The notes under the pieces are model-generated. The model did not search any database. It worked only from the letters and a program-made list of their open reading frames with translations, and was not told the DNA's origin. 64,000 bases of DNA, from NCBI RefSeq assembly GCF_950295315.1, contig NC_080168.1, forward strand, positions 62,271,838 to 62,335,837, given 5' to 3'. This document shows, piece by piece, positions 21,971-31,644 of the stretch (the stretch's first letter is position 1; each line of letters starts with the position of its first letter). Source of the DNA: Erinaceus europaeus (lineage: Eukaryota > Chordata > Mammalia > Eulipotyphla > Erinaceidae). The position numbers were made by a program, and so were the translations under genes.

Positions 21971-22085
21971 CCTCAAACTGGGGTACTTTCAACTATCATG
22001 TGCCAGAACCCCAAAGTACCCCCCCCACCTTGCCCTCCTTCTCAGAGTCCTTTGCATTGGTGTAATACACCAAACCCACTATGCT
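21971..22085 (-). mobile_element. LINE-1 3' UTR fragment
   Basis: 'tttgcattggtgtaataca' matches the L1 3' UTR complement. Confidence 0.6.
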
Positions 22086-22297
22086 TTCCCCACCATGGGG
22101 AACTCTCCTGTGTGTTATAAGTATTCCTGACCCCAGCAAATGGGCACCAGGAACACCTCTCCTCCTGTAGTGTTTTTTGCTGCTGCAAATGTCCCCTGGA
22201 GGTCCTCTCAGCTGAGCCCCGTTGGGCTATTTAGCAAGGACCTGCTTCAAAAAGACAGCTTGCAGTCAGTGGTAATTGAGATGGATCTTGAAATTTT

Positions 22298-22946
22298 TTA
22301 TTTAATTTTAATAGTGATTTAATACTGACTTAAAAAGTTATGAAATAACAGAGATATAATTCCACACCAGAGTTCCATGTTGCCATTCCTTCCGTTGGAA
22401 ACTGCAGTAGTTCTCCTAAGGTCACCGATATGGATTGGCTATTATTTCTTTTTTTTTTTAATTTTTTTAAAAATATTTATTTTATTTATTTATTCCCTTT
22501 TGTTGCCCTTGTTGTTTTTATTGTAGTTATTATTGTTGTTGTCGTTGTTGGATAGGAAAGAGAGAAATGGAGAGAGGAGGGGAAGACAGAGAGGAGGAGA
22601 GAAAGATAGACACCTGCAGACCTGCTTCACCGCCTGTGAAGCGATTCCCCTGCAGGTGGGGAGCCGGGGTTCAAACCGGGATCCTTATGCCAGTCCTTGT
22701 GCTTTGTGCCACCTGCGCTTAACCCGCTGTGCTACAGCCAGACTCCCTGGCTATTATTTCTATAACTATCTATCTATCTGTATTTTTGCCCATTTTGTCC
22801 TATGGTCCTCCCTTCTCTTCCTTTTGAAATTACACCTACACTGGTTACTACTTCTGAATGTCCTTCCTTTTTTTCCTCTTCTTTCTCTGGGTCCTGATGA
22901 GATTAGGGTTCAGAGCCCTCTGGTCATCTTCCCCTTAGTAATAGAG
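22298..22946 (-). mobile_element. LINE-1 long-3'-UTR copy with SINE-A inserted
   Basis: Parts at 22298-22449 and 22748-22946 are continuous apart from the SINE. It includes a short (TATC)n run at 22764. Confidence 0.8.
22450..22747 (-). mobile_element. SINE-A
   Basis: Full length. Flanked by 'tggctattatttct' on each side (14 bases). Confidence 0.95.
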
Positions 22947-23061
22947 TGAATTTCCTTAGCATGGGGAGCAGGCAGTGGAATGAACACAATAAACTAAAAT
23001 ATATATTCACTGAGTCCAGATTGTGCTGAAGAATTCTGTAGGTGTTTCATATGGTATTAAG

Positions 23062-23334
23062 TTGTTTTGTTTTGTTTTGTTTTGCCTCCAGTATTATCGC
23101 TGGGGCTCAGTGCCTGCACTACAAATCCCCTGCTTGTTGCTGGATAGGACAGAGAGAAATGGAGAGAGGAGGGGAAGACAGAGAGGGGAAGAGAAAGATA
23201 GACACCTGCTTCACTGTTTATGAGGTGACGCCCCTACAGGTGGGGAGCTGGGGGCTCGAAACAGGATCCTTATGCCAGTCCTTTGACTTCACGCAATATG
23301 TGCTTAACCCACTGCACTACCACCCAGTCCCCAT
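23062..23334 (-). mobile_element. SINE-E with internal deletion
   Basis: The segment between 'aaatcccctgct' and 'tgttgctggataggac' is missing, including one arm of the 3' inverted repeat. A (TTTTG)n run replaces the A-tail. Confidence 0.85.
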
Positions 23335-23462
23335 GGTGTAAGTTTTGAATTTACAATGCTGAGCTTCCTGATTTTCTTCAAGTTCTTTTGTCTTTCTATG
23401 TCCTTCTCTTTTCCTTTGTTGCTAACATAAAAAATAAAAATTAAAAAAAAAAAAAACCTTTC

Positions 23463-23601
23463 CTGGGTGGGAGTAGATAGCAGAATGGTTATGCAAAGAG
23501 ACTCTCATGCCTCAGTTTCCAACCCCTGCACCACTATAAGCCAGAGCTGAGCAGTGCTCTGGTAAAAAAAAAAAGAAAGAAAGAAAAGAAAAAAAGAAGA
23601 G
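23463..23601 (+). mobile_element. SINE-C
   Basis: Complete apart from a small loss before the B box; tail (GAAA)n. Confidence 0.85.
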
Positions 23602-24017
23602 CAAGTTCAGAAAAAGGGTGAAAGAGGGTATACTAGTGTCATCTTCCTCTCTTTGTGTAATATTTATTTTTTAGATATAGCTTTCAAATCACTCTATGGG
23701 GGTGGGGGTAAGGTAAGAGCAAAGATGACAGAGGACTGTTCATTGTAGTTCTAGGCTATGAGTTTCTAGAAGGCAGTTTGGAGGTTCCATTCGTGCTGGG
23801 ATTCCCAGTTCTGGGAGGTGAGAAAGCTGTTTGTACAGTATCCACAGCCACCTCAGAAAGTGAGTGACCAGCATTGCCCTTTATGCCACCCTCTCTGGAT
23901 AATGAACAGCAGGGCTGCCAGCTGCAACTTCGCTGTGCTGGTGGTGACACTGTGTAGCTTACTCTGTCCACACAGCCAATTTGACTGAGGGACTGGTGTT
24001 TTCAAATGTTATTTATT
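23602..24017. other. Single-copy-looking sequence
   Basis: No repeat or coding signal beyond a 71-aa chance frame. Confidence 0.4.
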
Positions 24018-24540
24018 TATTTTTTTCTTTATTGGGGGGATTAATGGTTTACAGTCAACAGTAAAATACAGTAGTTGGTCCATGTGTAACATTTCTCGGT
24101 TTTCCACATAACCCTCTAGCCACCTGTAGGTCCTCCTTTGCCATCATGTTCCAGGACATGAACACTATACCCCTCCCCCCGCCAGCCCCACCCAAGAGTC
24201 CTTTACTTTGGTGCAGTATACCAACTCCAGTCCAAGTTCTGTTTTGTGTTTTCCCTTCTGATTTTAGTTTTCAACTTCTGTCTAAGTGGGATCATCCCAT
24301 ATTCACCCTTCTCTTTCTGACTGATCTCAGTTCCCAGGCTTCCTTCAAGCTCCAACCACTCGGTCACTCATCTGTTGTTGGACACCTGGGTTACTTCCAG
24401 GTTTTGGCTATTACAAATTGTGCAGCTATGAACATAGGTATACACAGATCATTTTGGATGGGTGTGTTTGTTGCCTTAGGAATTGCAGGGTCATAGGGTA
24501 GGTCCACTTCTAGCCTTCTGAGAGTTCTCCAGACTGTTGC
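24018..24540 (-). mobile_element. LINE-1 3' end
   Basis: 3' UTR complement followed by the last ~60 codons of ORF2 with small deletions. Confidence 0.9.
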
Positions 24541-24592
24541 TTGTCTCTATACAATAAATAAAGATAATAAAAAATAAGAATAAATAAAAAAT

Positions 24593-24724
24593 GAAGGAAG
24601 GAAGGACGGAAGGGAGAAAGAGAAAGAGAAAGAAAGAAAAGGAAAGAAGGAAGGAAGGAAGGAAGGAAGGGAAGAAGGAAGGAAGGAAGGAAGGGAAGGA
24701 GGGAGGGAGGGAGGGAGGGAGGAG
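24593..24724. repeat. (GGAA)n/(GGGA)n microsatellite
   Basis: Purine-only run of about 130 bases. Long Ser/Phe/Pro-rich reverse frames (up to 202 aa) across it are artefacts. Confidence 0.95.
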
Positions 24725-24730
24725 AGATCC

Positions 24731-24882
24731 ACGGGCCAGGTAGTGGTGCACCTGGTTGAGTGCACACATTACAGTGTACAAGGACCATGGTTCAAGCCCC
24801 TGCTCCCCATCTGCAGGGGAAGATCCCTGAGTGGTGAAGCAAGTATTAAATAAGCAAGTCCTAAAAATAAAACAAATAAAAG
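24731..24882 (+). mobile_element. SINE-B, 3'-shortened
   Basis: Good head, body mostly deleted. A detached SINE-B tail lies at 24540-24592, before the microsatellite. Confidence 0.75.
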
Positions 24883-25079
24883 TAAATAAATGAAAAAAAA
24901 AAGAAAACAGTGGAGCTCCAGTGGCACATGGTACATAGACAGGCAGACAGACAGGCAGGAAGGAAGATGGAAGTACCCCCCCCTCCACCGCCGCCCCAGT
25001 GTTTATAGTACTGAGACGTGGTGTGTACTGGGTAACATGCAAGGCAAAGCAGGTGCCCTCCCAGATGAGCCACCTGCTC

Positions 25080-25212
25080 CCCCCGCCCCCCACATACACT
25101 TTGAGGGAGAAATGGGCATTACTCTGGTTCGCATGGTGCTAGGGATCCACCTCAGGACCTCAGGCATTCCTGTAAGTCCTGTATTCTCCCACTGAGCCGC
25201 CTCCCTGGCTTG
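25080..25212 (-). mobile_element. SINE-D-like, diverged
   Basis: 'gcattactctggttcgcat', 'gggatccacctcaggacctc' and 'actgagccgcctccc' follow the SINE-D order. Confidence 0.55.
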
Positions 25213-25381
25213 AAGTCCCAGGTGCAGACCCAGTTGCTGAGGCAGGTGTTCAGAGTGGGAAGAGCAAAGAGAGTGACAGGCTTGAGGGAGATGGTCAGCA
25301 GGCCAGGAAGACACAGTCTGTTGGGGCAGGAAGGGGCCCTAGAAACCCTGGGTCACAGGTGATGGTATTGGGCTCTCAGGG

Positions 25382-25672
25382 AACAAACACCTCATCACAG
25401 ACCCCTGCAAGCGTCAACCCGGCTTTGACCTAGCACGTTATGATTGGGCCCTCCTCAATCGCTATCGAACAGGCCATGGCCGGTGCGCCGCTATGTTCCA
25501 TCGCTGGGGAGCCAGAGACGACCCGAACTGCCCCTGCGGCTACACAGACTATGACCCACATAGTCAACGACTGCCACCTCTCCAGATTCAAAGGAGGTCT
25601 CGAAACTTTACATCAGGCTCAACCTGACGCTGTTGACTGGCTACGGAAGAAGGGCAAACACTACAAGAAGAA
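25382..25672 (+). mobile_element. Jockey-like LINE, 3' fragment (copy 2)
   Basis: Matches the last ~285 bases of the element at 29166 with about five substitutions and one 2-base deletion (near 25541) that shifts the frame. It ends in 'aagaagaag'. The motif 'agggaac' occurs on both sides (25377 and 25672), suggesting a target duplication of 5-7 bases. It is CpG-rich compared with its flanks. Confidence 0.85.
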
Positions 25673-25827
25673 GGGAACCTGGGAGGTGTGGTCTCTTCTG
25701 GAATTTCCCTTCTTATGTGACTCATCACCTGGCCAGCAGGTCAGCCCTCATTGACATGCTCCAAGATTAAGCAATATCTGTCACTGTGACTTTTTGCAAA
25801 CAAGAAATGAAAACCATACCCTGTCTT

Positions 25828-25849
25828 TCTTCCTTTCTTTCTTCCATTC

Positions 25850-25911
<62 letters not shown>

Positions 25912-25912
25912 T
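25828..25912. repeat. (TTTC)n microsatellite
   Basis: About 20 units followed by a further 75 bases of imperfect pyrimidine sequence. Confidence 0.95.
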
Positions 25913-26089
25913 TTTTATCTTTTTTCCCTTTATCTTCTCTTTTCTTTCTTTTCTATTTTTTCCTTTCCTTTCTCTTCTCTTTCCTTTCTCTTCCACTTAG
26001 AAGGCTAAAGAGACAGGCAGACTTCATGCCAGTCCTGTCTCTATAAAGGGTGCCAACAAATACACACACACAACCAAAAACCTGTTTTT

Positions 26090-26435
26090 TTGGTTTTTTT
26101 TTTTGCCTACAGGGTTATCACTGGGGCTTGGTGCCTGCACTATGAATCCACTGCTCCTGTTGGCTATTTTTTCCCATTTTGTTGCCCTTGTTGTTGTGCT
26201 TGTTGTAGTTATTATTGTTGTCATAGATGTTGTTGTTGGATGGGACAGAGAGAAATCGAGAAAGGAGAGGAAGACAGAGAGGGGGAGAGAAAGACAGACA
26301 CCTGCAGACCTGCTTCACTGCAGGTGAAGGGACCCCCTGCAGGTGGGGAGCTGAAGGCTCCAACTGGGATCCTTATGCCGATACTTGCGCTTTGTGCCAT
26401 GTGTGCTTAACCCGCTGTGCTACTGCCCACCCACC
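26090..26435 (-). mobile_element. SINE-E with paired changes in the 3' arms
   Basis: Complete. The arms read 'gcctacagg' and 'cctgttggc': the C-to-A change in one is matched by G-to-T in the other. Confidence 0.9.
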
Positions 26436-26474
26436 GGTTTCTGCATTAAAAAAAATTATGCCTTTTTTGTTTTT

Positions 26475-26691
26475 ATTTATTTATTTTCCCTTTTGTTGAG
26501 TTTATTTACTTATTAGATAGACAGGGAGAGAAATTGAGAGGGGAGGGGGAGATAAGGAGAGAAAGAGACAGACCAGCAGCCCTGCTTCCCACTTGTGAAG
26601 CTTTCCCCCTGCAGGTGGAGACCGGGAGCTTGAACCTGGATCCTTGTGACTGTAATGTGTGCACTTAACCAGGTGTGCCACCAACTGCCCT
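26475..26691 (-). mobile_element. SINE-B
   Basis: Complete reverse copy. Confidence 0.9.
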
Positions 26692-26945
26692 CTTCTCTCT
26701 CCCTCTCTGTCTTCCCTCCCACTTCAATTTCTCTGTCCTGTCAAATAAAGTAAAAAAGAAAAAAAAGTGGCCACCGTGAATGGTGGATTCATAGTGTAGG
26801 CACTAAGCCCCAGCAATAACACTAGTGGGAATAACAAACAGTAAAAGTAAAAAAGAAAAAAAAGTGGCCACCGTGAATGGTGGATTCATAGTGCAGGCCC
26901 TAAGCCCCAGCAATAACACTAGTGGCAATAACAAACAGTAATAAT
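26692..26945 (+). mobile_element. SINE-E 3' part with tandem duplication
   Basis: Starts in the CT-rich body. The last ~95 bases, from 'agtaaaaaagaaaa' to 'aataacaaacagta', are repeated directly (26749-26843 and 26844-26940) with about three differences. Confidence 0.8.
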
Positions 26946-27110
26946 AAATAAAGGGAGAGAGAGAAAGCAAAAAAAAAAAAAAAGAGAGAGAAAGAGAATA
27001 AGAACCATCCCTCTGGTACATGCAGGGCCAGAGATTGAACTACATGCAAATGTGGGACTCCACACTTGCATGGCCTGTGCTGAATAACTGCCACCCCGGT
27101 CTGTCACAGG
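26946..27110 (-). mobile_element. SINE-D-like, diverged
   Basis: Purine-rich start, 'accatccctctggtacatgc' and 'gagattgaac'. Confidence 0.55.
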
Positions 27111-27116
27111 AAAGGG

Positions 27117-27380
27117 TTTTATTTATTTATTTATTTATTTATTTATTATTATTGCCTCCAGGGTTATCGCTGGGGCTCAGTGCCCGCACTAGGAATCCAC
27201 TGCTCCTGGAGGCCATTTTCCCCATTTTTATTGCCCTTGTTGTTACACTTGTTGTTGTTATTATTATTGTTGTCATTGCTGTTGTTGTTGGATAGGACAG
27301 AGAGAAATGGAGAGAGGAGGGGAGACAGAGGGGGAGAGACACCTGTGAAGCAACCCCCATACAGGTGGGGAGCCGGAGGC
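27117..27380 (-). mobile_element. SINE-E lacking its head
   Basis: Ends at 'ggtggggagccggaggc', so the pol III head is missing. (TTTA)n start. Confidence 0.85.
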
Positions 27381-27459
27381 ATGACAGTGACTGGATTCTC
27401 TTACCCTTTGTCCCAGCTTCACCTCTGACTGCTGATTCTCAAGACTAGAAGTTCTTGTC

Positions 27460-27735
27460 TGGGGAGTCAGGCGGTAGTACAGTGGGTTAAGTGCAGGTGG
27501 CGCAAAGTGCAAGGATCCCAGTTTGAGCCACTGGCTCCCCACCTGCAGGGGCGTCACTTCACAGGTGGTGAAGCAGGTCTGCAGGGGTCTATCTTTCTCT
27601 CCCCCTCTCTGTTTTCCCCTCCTCTCTCCATTTCTCTCTGTCCTATCCAACAACAACAACATAAAAAAGCAGCAATAACTACAACATTTAAAAACAAGGA
27701 CAACAAAAGGGAATAAATAAATAAATATAAAAAAA
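27460..27735 (+). mobile_element. SINE-A
   Basis: Perfect 14-base duplication 'agaagttcttgtct' at 27446-27459 and 27737-27750. The head lacks part of the segment before the B box. Confidence 0.95.
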
Positions 27736-27839
27736 AGAAGTTCTTGTCTGACAAACTTTCTCTCCCATAACACCAGCAGGCTGAGTTTGCTGATTTCTAT
27801 ATGTAAAGACTGCCTTGGCTTTGCCTAGTGTTTGATTGA

Positions 27840-28130
27840 TCCTTTGATCCTTAAGTAATGTCCATCCATATCATTTTAATTTTTTACTTGCTTTAAGGTC
27901 TAGCATGTCAGATTGAGATGAATAGCTGTTCCTGCCCTTTTTTGTGGTCCATTGGCTTGGGCTTTTGAGTCTGTGTTAGTCTTGTTGAGTTAGGTGGAAT
28001 TCCTTCAGACAACATATGGTTAAGTTGTGTTTTATGATCCATCTTCCTACTCTATGCCTTTTAATAGGTGAATTCAGGCCATTGACATTTATCGATATAA
28101 TAGAATGAAGATATTTTAATGTCATTCTTT
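27840..28130 (-). pseudogene. LINE-1 ORF2 endonuclease start
   Basis: The first residues read MTLKYLHSIISINVNGLNS, followed by 'IKRHR' and a decayed 'CCLKEFHLTQQD' phrase, all typical of the AP-like endonuclease N-terminus. A SINE-A sits on the start codon. Several stops follow; there is no RT. Confidence 0.85.
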
Positions 28131-28412
28131 TAATTAATTTATTTATTTTCCCTTTTGTTGCCCTTGTTTTTTTATTGTTGTTGTAGTTATTGTTGTTGTT
28201 ATTGATGTCATCGTTGTTAGGACAGAGAGAAATGGAGAGAGCAGGGGAAGATGGAGAGGGGGAGAGAAAGATAGACACCTGCAGACTTGCTTCACCACCT
28301 GTGAAATGACTCCTCTGGAGGTGGGGAGCCAGGGCCTCAAACTGGGATCCTTAAGCTGGTTCTTGCACTTCAAGTTCATGTGAGCTTAACCCGCTGTGCT
28401 ACCACCTGACTC
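28130..28412 (-). mobile_element. SINE-A at the ORF2 start of LINE-1
   Basis: Full length. Flanks 'aatgtcatt' and 'agtgccatt' are a slightly mutated duplication of the ORF2 start region. Confidence 0.9.
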
Positions 28413-29163
28413 TCCAGTGCCATTATTCTAAGATTTTAGAGTGTTTTGATATTTGGCATGCTTATGATGATGTGATGATTTATAAGAGACCTTTCAGAAC
28501 TTCTTGCAGGGCAGGCTTGGTGATAGTTGATTCCTTCAACTGTTGCTTGTCAGAGAAGGTTTTAATGCCTCCATCTAGTTTGAATGACAGTCTAACAGGA
28601 TACAGTAACCTTGGTTGAAAGCCTTTCTCATTGAGCACTCCATAAATAGCTTGCCATTCTCTTCTAGCCGTTAATGTTTGTGTGGAGAAATCTACTGCTA
28701 GTCTTACGGGTTTTCCTCTGTAGGTGACTCTTTGTTTTTCTCTTGCAGCATTCAAGATCCTTTCTTTATTCTTATTCCTTTTCATCCTAAATTTGATGTG
28801 TCTTGGTGTCTTTATGTCTGAGTTAATTCTGCTTGGGACCCTCTGGGCTTCTTGAACCTTCATGTTTTTTATGTTGTCTAAACTAGAGAAGTTCTCAGCT
28901 ATTATGGCCTGAAGAATGCTTTCTTCCCCTCCCTCTTTTTCTTCCTCTGGCAAGCCAATAATGCATACATTATGTCTTTTGAAGTCATCCCAAAGGTCTC
29001 TGTTGTTGTCTTCATTATCTCTTAATCTCTTTTTGAGGTCTCTTACTTCTTTCTTGGTTTTCTCTAATTCATCCTTAATATTGCTAATTATGTTTTCTGT
29101 CTCATTTATTCTATTCTCTCTCCCCTCTTTGTTTTCTGTATCTCAGCTATTTTGTTACCCTGG

Positions 29164-30088
29164 TGTGATAAACGGTATCATCTGTTTTCCATCTACACCA
29201 TGCCTCGGCCTCGCGTTAGCTTAATGTGCAGCTTGGCGATACGAGAATCCGGCATGAAGCCCAGCCAGTCTACCTTGGCGTTACTCTCGATCGCACTCTG
29301 TCATTTCACGAACATCTCATAAAAACTGCAGCAAAGGTGGGCGCGAGGAATAACAACATTGCAAGACTGGCCAGCTCCTCATGGGGCGCGAGCGCTTACA
29401 CACTATGATCATCATCTCTGGCATTATGCTATTCCACTGCAGAATACTGTGCCCCAGTATGGTTCCGTAGCCCCCATGTCCACTTGGTCGATTCCAAATT
29501 ATATTCCTCCATGAGGATAATTTCTGGAACCATCCGTTCCACCCCGGTTCCATGGCTGCCAGTTCTTAGCAACATCGCCCCGCCAGATATTTGTCGGGAT
29601 GCGGCATCATCTAAGTTCATTTCCCACGTCTACGTTCGACCGGACCTGCCAATATACGCGGATATCTTCGCCCACCCTGTTCAACGCTTGACGTCTCGTC
29701 ACCCAATCTGGTCCCCTATGCCTACACTGAACTTCTCTGTTCCAGTCTCTTGGAAACAGAGTTGGCAGTCAGCTGAGGTAAAGAACAAACACCTCATCAC
29801 AGACCCCTGCAAGCGTCCACCCGGCTTTGACCTAGCACGTTATGATTGGGCCCTCCTCAATCGCTATCGAACAGGCCATGGCCGGTGCGCCGCTATGTTC
29901 CATCGCTGGGGAGCCAGAGACGACCCGAACTGCCCCTGCGGCTCCAGACAGACTATGACCCACATAGTCAACGACTGCCACCTCTCCAGATTCAAAGGAG
30001 GTCTCGAAACTTTACATCAGGCTCAACCTGACGCTGTTGACTGGCTACGGAAGAAGGGCAAGCGCTAGAAGAAGAAGAAGAAGAAGAA
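29164..30088 (+). mobile_element. Jockey-like LINE, 5'-truncated (copy 1)
   Basis: A 0.93-kb non-LTR retrotransposon 3' end inserted in L1 ORF1 in the opposite direction. The tail is (GAA)n directly overlapping the ORF stop. Only about three bases ('tac') are duplicated at the junctions. It has many CpG sites (for example near 29340, 29385, 29600 and 29660), unlike its surroundings. It is unlike L1, L2, CR1 or RTE/BovB as I know them. Confidence 0.85.
29172..30068 (+). pseudogene. Jockey-like ORF2, reverse transcriptase C-terminal end
   Basis: One frame carries the protein from about 29172 to the stop at 30066-30068, with in-frame stops at about 29217 and 29394. The second is a TGA that fits CGA mutated at CpG. 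The visible order is 'PVYLGVTLDRTLSF' (RT thumb side), 'SSWGASAYTL', 'YSTAEYCAPVWFRSPH', 'PWLPVLSNIAPP', 'RTGHGRC' and a C-x-C-x7-H-x4-C motif 'CPCG...HIVNDC'. These phrases recall Jockey-group LINEs common in arthropods and other invertebrates. The catalytic RT core and endonuclease are not present. Confidence 0.8.
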
Positions 30089-30406
30089 GATACTGTATTA
30101 GCTTGTTCAGCTAGTTGTGTTCTTAGCTCAGTTATTTCAGCTTTCAGCTCTCTAATTACCTCCAGATAGTTAGTGTTTTCTTTCAGAGTCTCATTTGCTG
30201 TTTCCCCATTTCTGATGATATTATTTTCAAACTCTTTCCTCACTCCTGTGACTAATAGCTCAATTAGTATTTGGATCTTGTCCTCAAAACCCTCTGAGGA
30301 GGTCTTATCTAGACTTTTGTCCTAGTTCATTTCTATAATGTTTCTTCTTGGTTTAATCTTTGTTTATGGTGGGTTATGAGATACATTGTACCATTCTTAG
30401 TACAAT

Positions 30407-30556
30407 TCAGATACCTGAAGACCTGATTTCACCACTTATGAAGTGTGCTTCCTGCAGGTGGGGAGCCAGAGGCTCGAACTTGGATCCTTGCACAGGTCCT
30501 TATGCTTAGTACTATGTGCACTTAAACCAGTGCTCCACCGCCCCCCCCCCCCCAGT
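30407..30556 (-). mobile_element. SINE-A/E head half
   Basis: Only the head and part of the middle are left; ends in a C-run of about 14. Confidence 0.75.
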
Positions 30557-30759
30557 GCATTCTTCATAGTCTCTTTTTCTTCCTCTCTTTCATACTCATC
30601 ACATCAGAACACAGTATGTTTGGAATCAATTCCTTTTATGTCTCCTTTGGTAGGAAGGAAGTCTCAGGGAGGCAGGAAGTTCATCTATTTTGTTCTGAGT
30701 TTATCACTGCAACATGACTGTCATACACCAGGGCTCAGTATTTATTGGATTGAAGAAAA

Positions 30760-31045
30760 AAATAATTGATGCAGTAGTACTGGGCATAGAACTCAGGGCC
30801 TTGGGTATGTAAAACAGAATAATACCCATGAGACATTTCCCCAACCCTTTTAAAAGATTTGTTCATGTATTTATTGAGAGAGAGAGAGAGAGAGAGAAGA
30901 AACACACACATACATACAGAAAGAGAGAGAGAGAGGAGAAACACACATACCGAGGTGGGGGGGAACCACTCAATTCTGGAATGAAGTGATTCCAGAGAAT
31001 GAACTTAAAAGAGATTCAGGCATAGGAGTTGGTGCTCTAATAGGA
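30760..31045 (-). mobile_element. SINE-D-like pieces with GA/CA microsatellite
   Basis: 30760-30850 and 30850-31045 look like two diverged tRNA-type SINEs. A (GA)n-(CA)n mixture occupies 30878-30950. Confidence 0.5.
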
Positions 31046-31149
31046 TTATCTATATTCCTGATTCCCCCTCCCCACCCTCTACTCTCCTGCCAAACCAATT
31101 TTTAATTTTATTTTTTCATAAGTGAATAATAAATTTCCATTCATGGTGT

Positions 31150-31282
31150 TCCATCTTATTTAATTTTTCTAAAGATTTATTTTATCGGAGACAGAGGGTT
31201 TCATATGAGAGAAAGAATAAACAGAGTACCACTCAAGTATTCAAGTCCTGAACTCTACCCACTGAACTATGTCCCCAGCTAC
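31150..31282 (-). mobile_element. SINE-D-like, diverged
   Basis: 'taaagatttattttatcgga' start and 'cccactgaactatgtcccc' end. Confidence 0.5.
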
Positions 31283-31640
31283 TGGTATTACCTTTCTTAA
31301 GATACAACTGTTGCAGTGCATGATAACAATAAAATTACCTGATTTCTCAGCCACTGAATTTCAACTCACTACCAACAGAGGGTGCTACTAATCCATTTTT
31401 GCTTCCAAAGTTGTAAATGACATTTCATTCCTTTACAGATGACTTAGAAATTGCTGGGTTTTTTCTCACCTGCTTTTTAAGTTATTTAAGTTGATGGTAT
31501 TGCATGTGATTGAGAATATGCAGAAATAACACACTTTACTCTTCAGTCTTCCAGCTTTTCTTCCTCACTTGTCCTTGTTTCTGGTATGTGTGTGTGTGCG
31601 CGTGCACATGTGTGTGACTTTGTGTTGACACTGTCTGCTT
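31283..31640. other. Single-copy-looking sequence with (TG)n
   Basis: (TG)n at 31586-31614; otherwise nothing recognised. Confidence 0.4.
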
Positions 31641-31644
31641 TTTT

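Larger units (their letters stand above)
28480..30330 (-). pseudogene. LINE-1 ORF1 split by a LINE insertion
   Basis: ORF1p is the trimeric RNA-binding chaperone of L1. The C-terminal part is open (28953-28480, 157 aa) with the conserved 'TPRHI', 'AAREK' and 'TARREWQAIY' phrases and a 'PALQEVLKGLL' end. The coiled-coil part lies beyond the insertion (30243-30090) with heptad-like Leu/Ile spacing. Removing the insert leaves the reading frame continuous across the site (…ANTV–TKIAE…). An early TAG near the N-terminus suggests it was not pristine. Confidence 0.9.
27828..30400 (-). mobile_element. LINE-1 5' half: ORF1 and start of ORF2
   Basis: Minus strand: ORF1 from about 30330 down to 28480, a ~55-base gap, then ORF2 start and endonuclease N-terminal part to about 27828. 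It is interrupted by a Jockey-like LINE (29164-30088) and a SINE-A (28130-28412). The 3' half is missing. Confidence 0.9.

Noticed and set aside
24491..25099. 202-aa reverse frame, Ser/Phe/Pro-rich
   Set aside because: It is the translation of a (GGAA)n microsatellite plus SINE-B sequence.
28480..28953. Domesticated ORF1p gene
   Set aside because: Open C-terminal 157 aa only; the N-terminal part is cut by an insertion and carries a stop, so it is an ordinary dead L1.
29164..30088. Contamination from an invertebrate
   Set aside because: Both junctions lie inside a continuous L1 reading frame and a second copy sits in different flanks, so it is integrated.
29164..30088. BovB/RTE or CR1/L2 assignment
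   Set aside because: The 'YCAPVW', 'PWLPVLSNI' and CxC...HxxxxC phrases fit the Jockey group better from memory; a search is needed to settle it.
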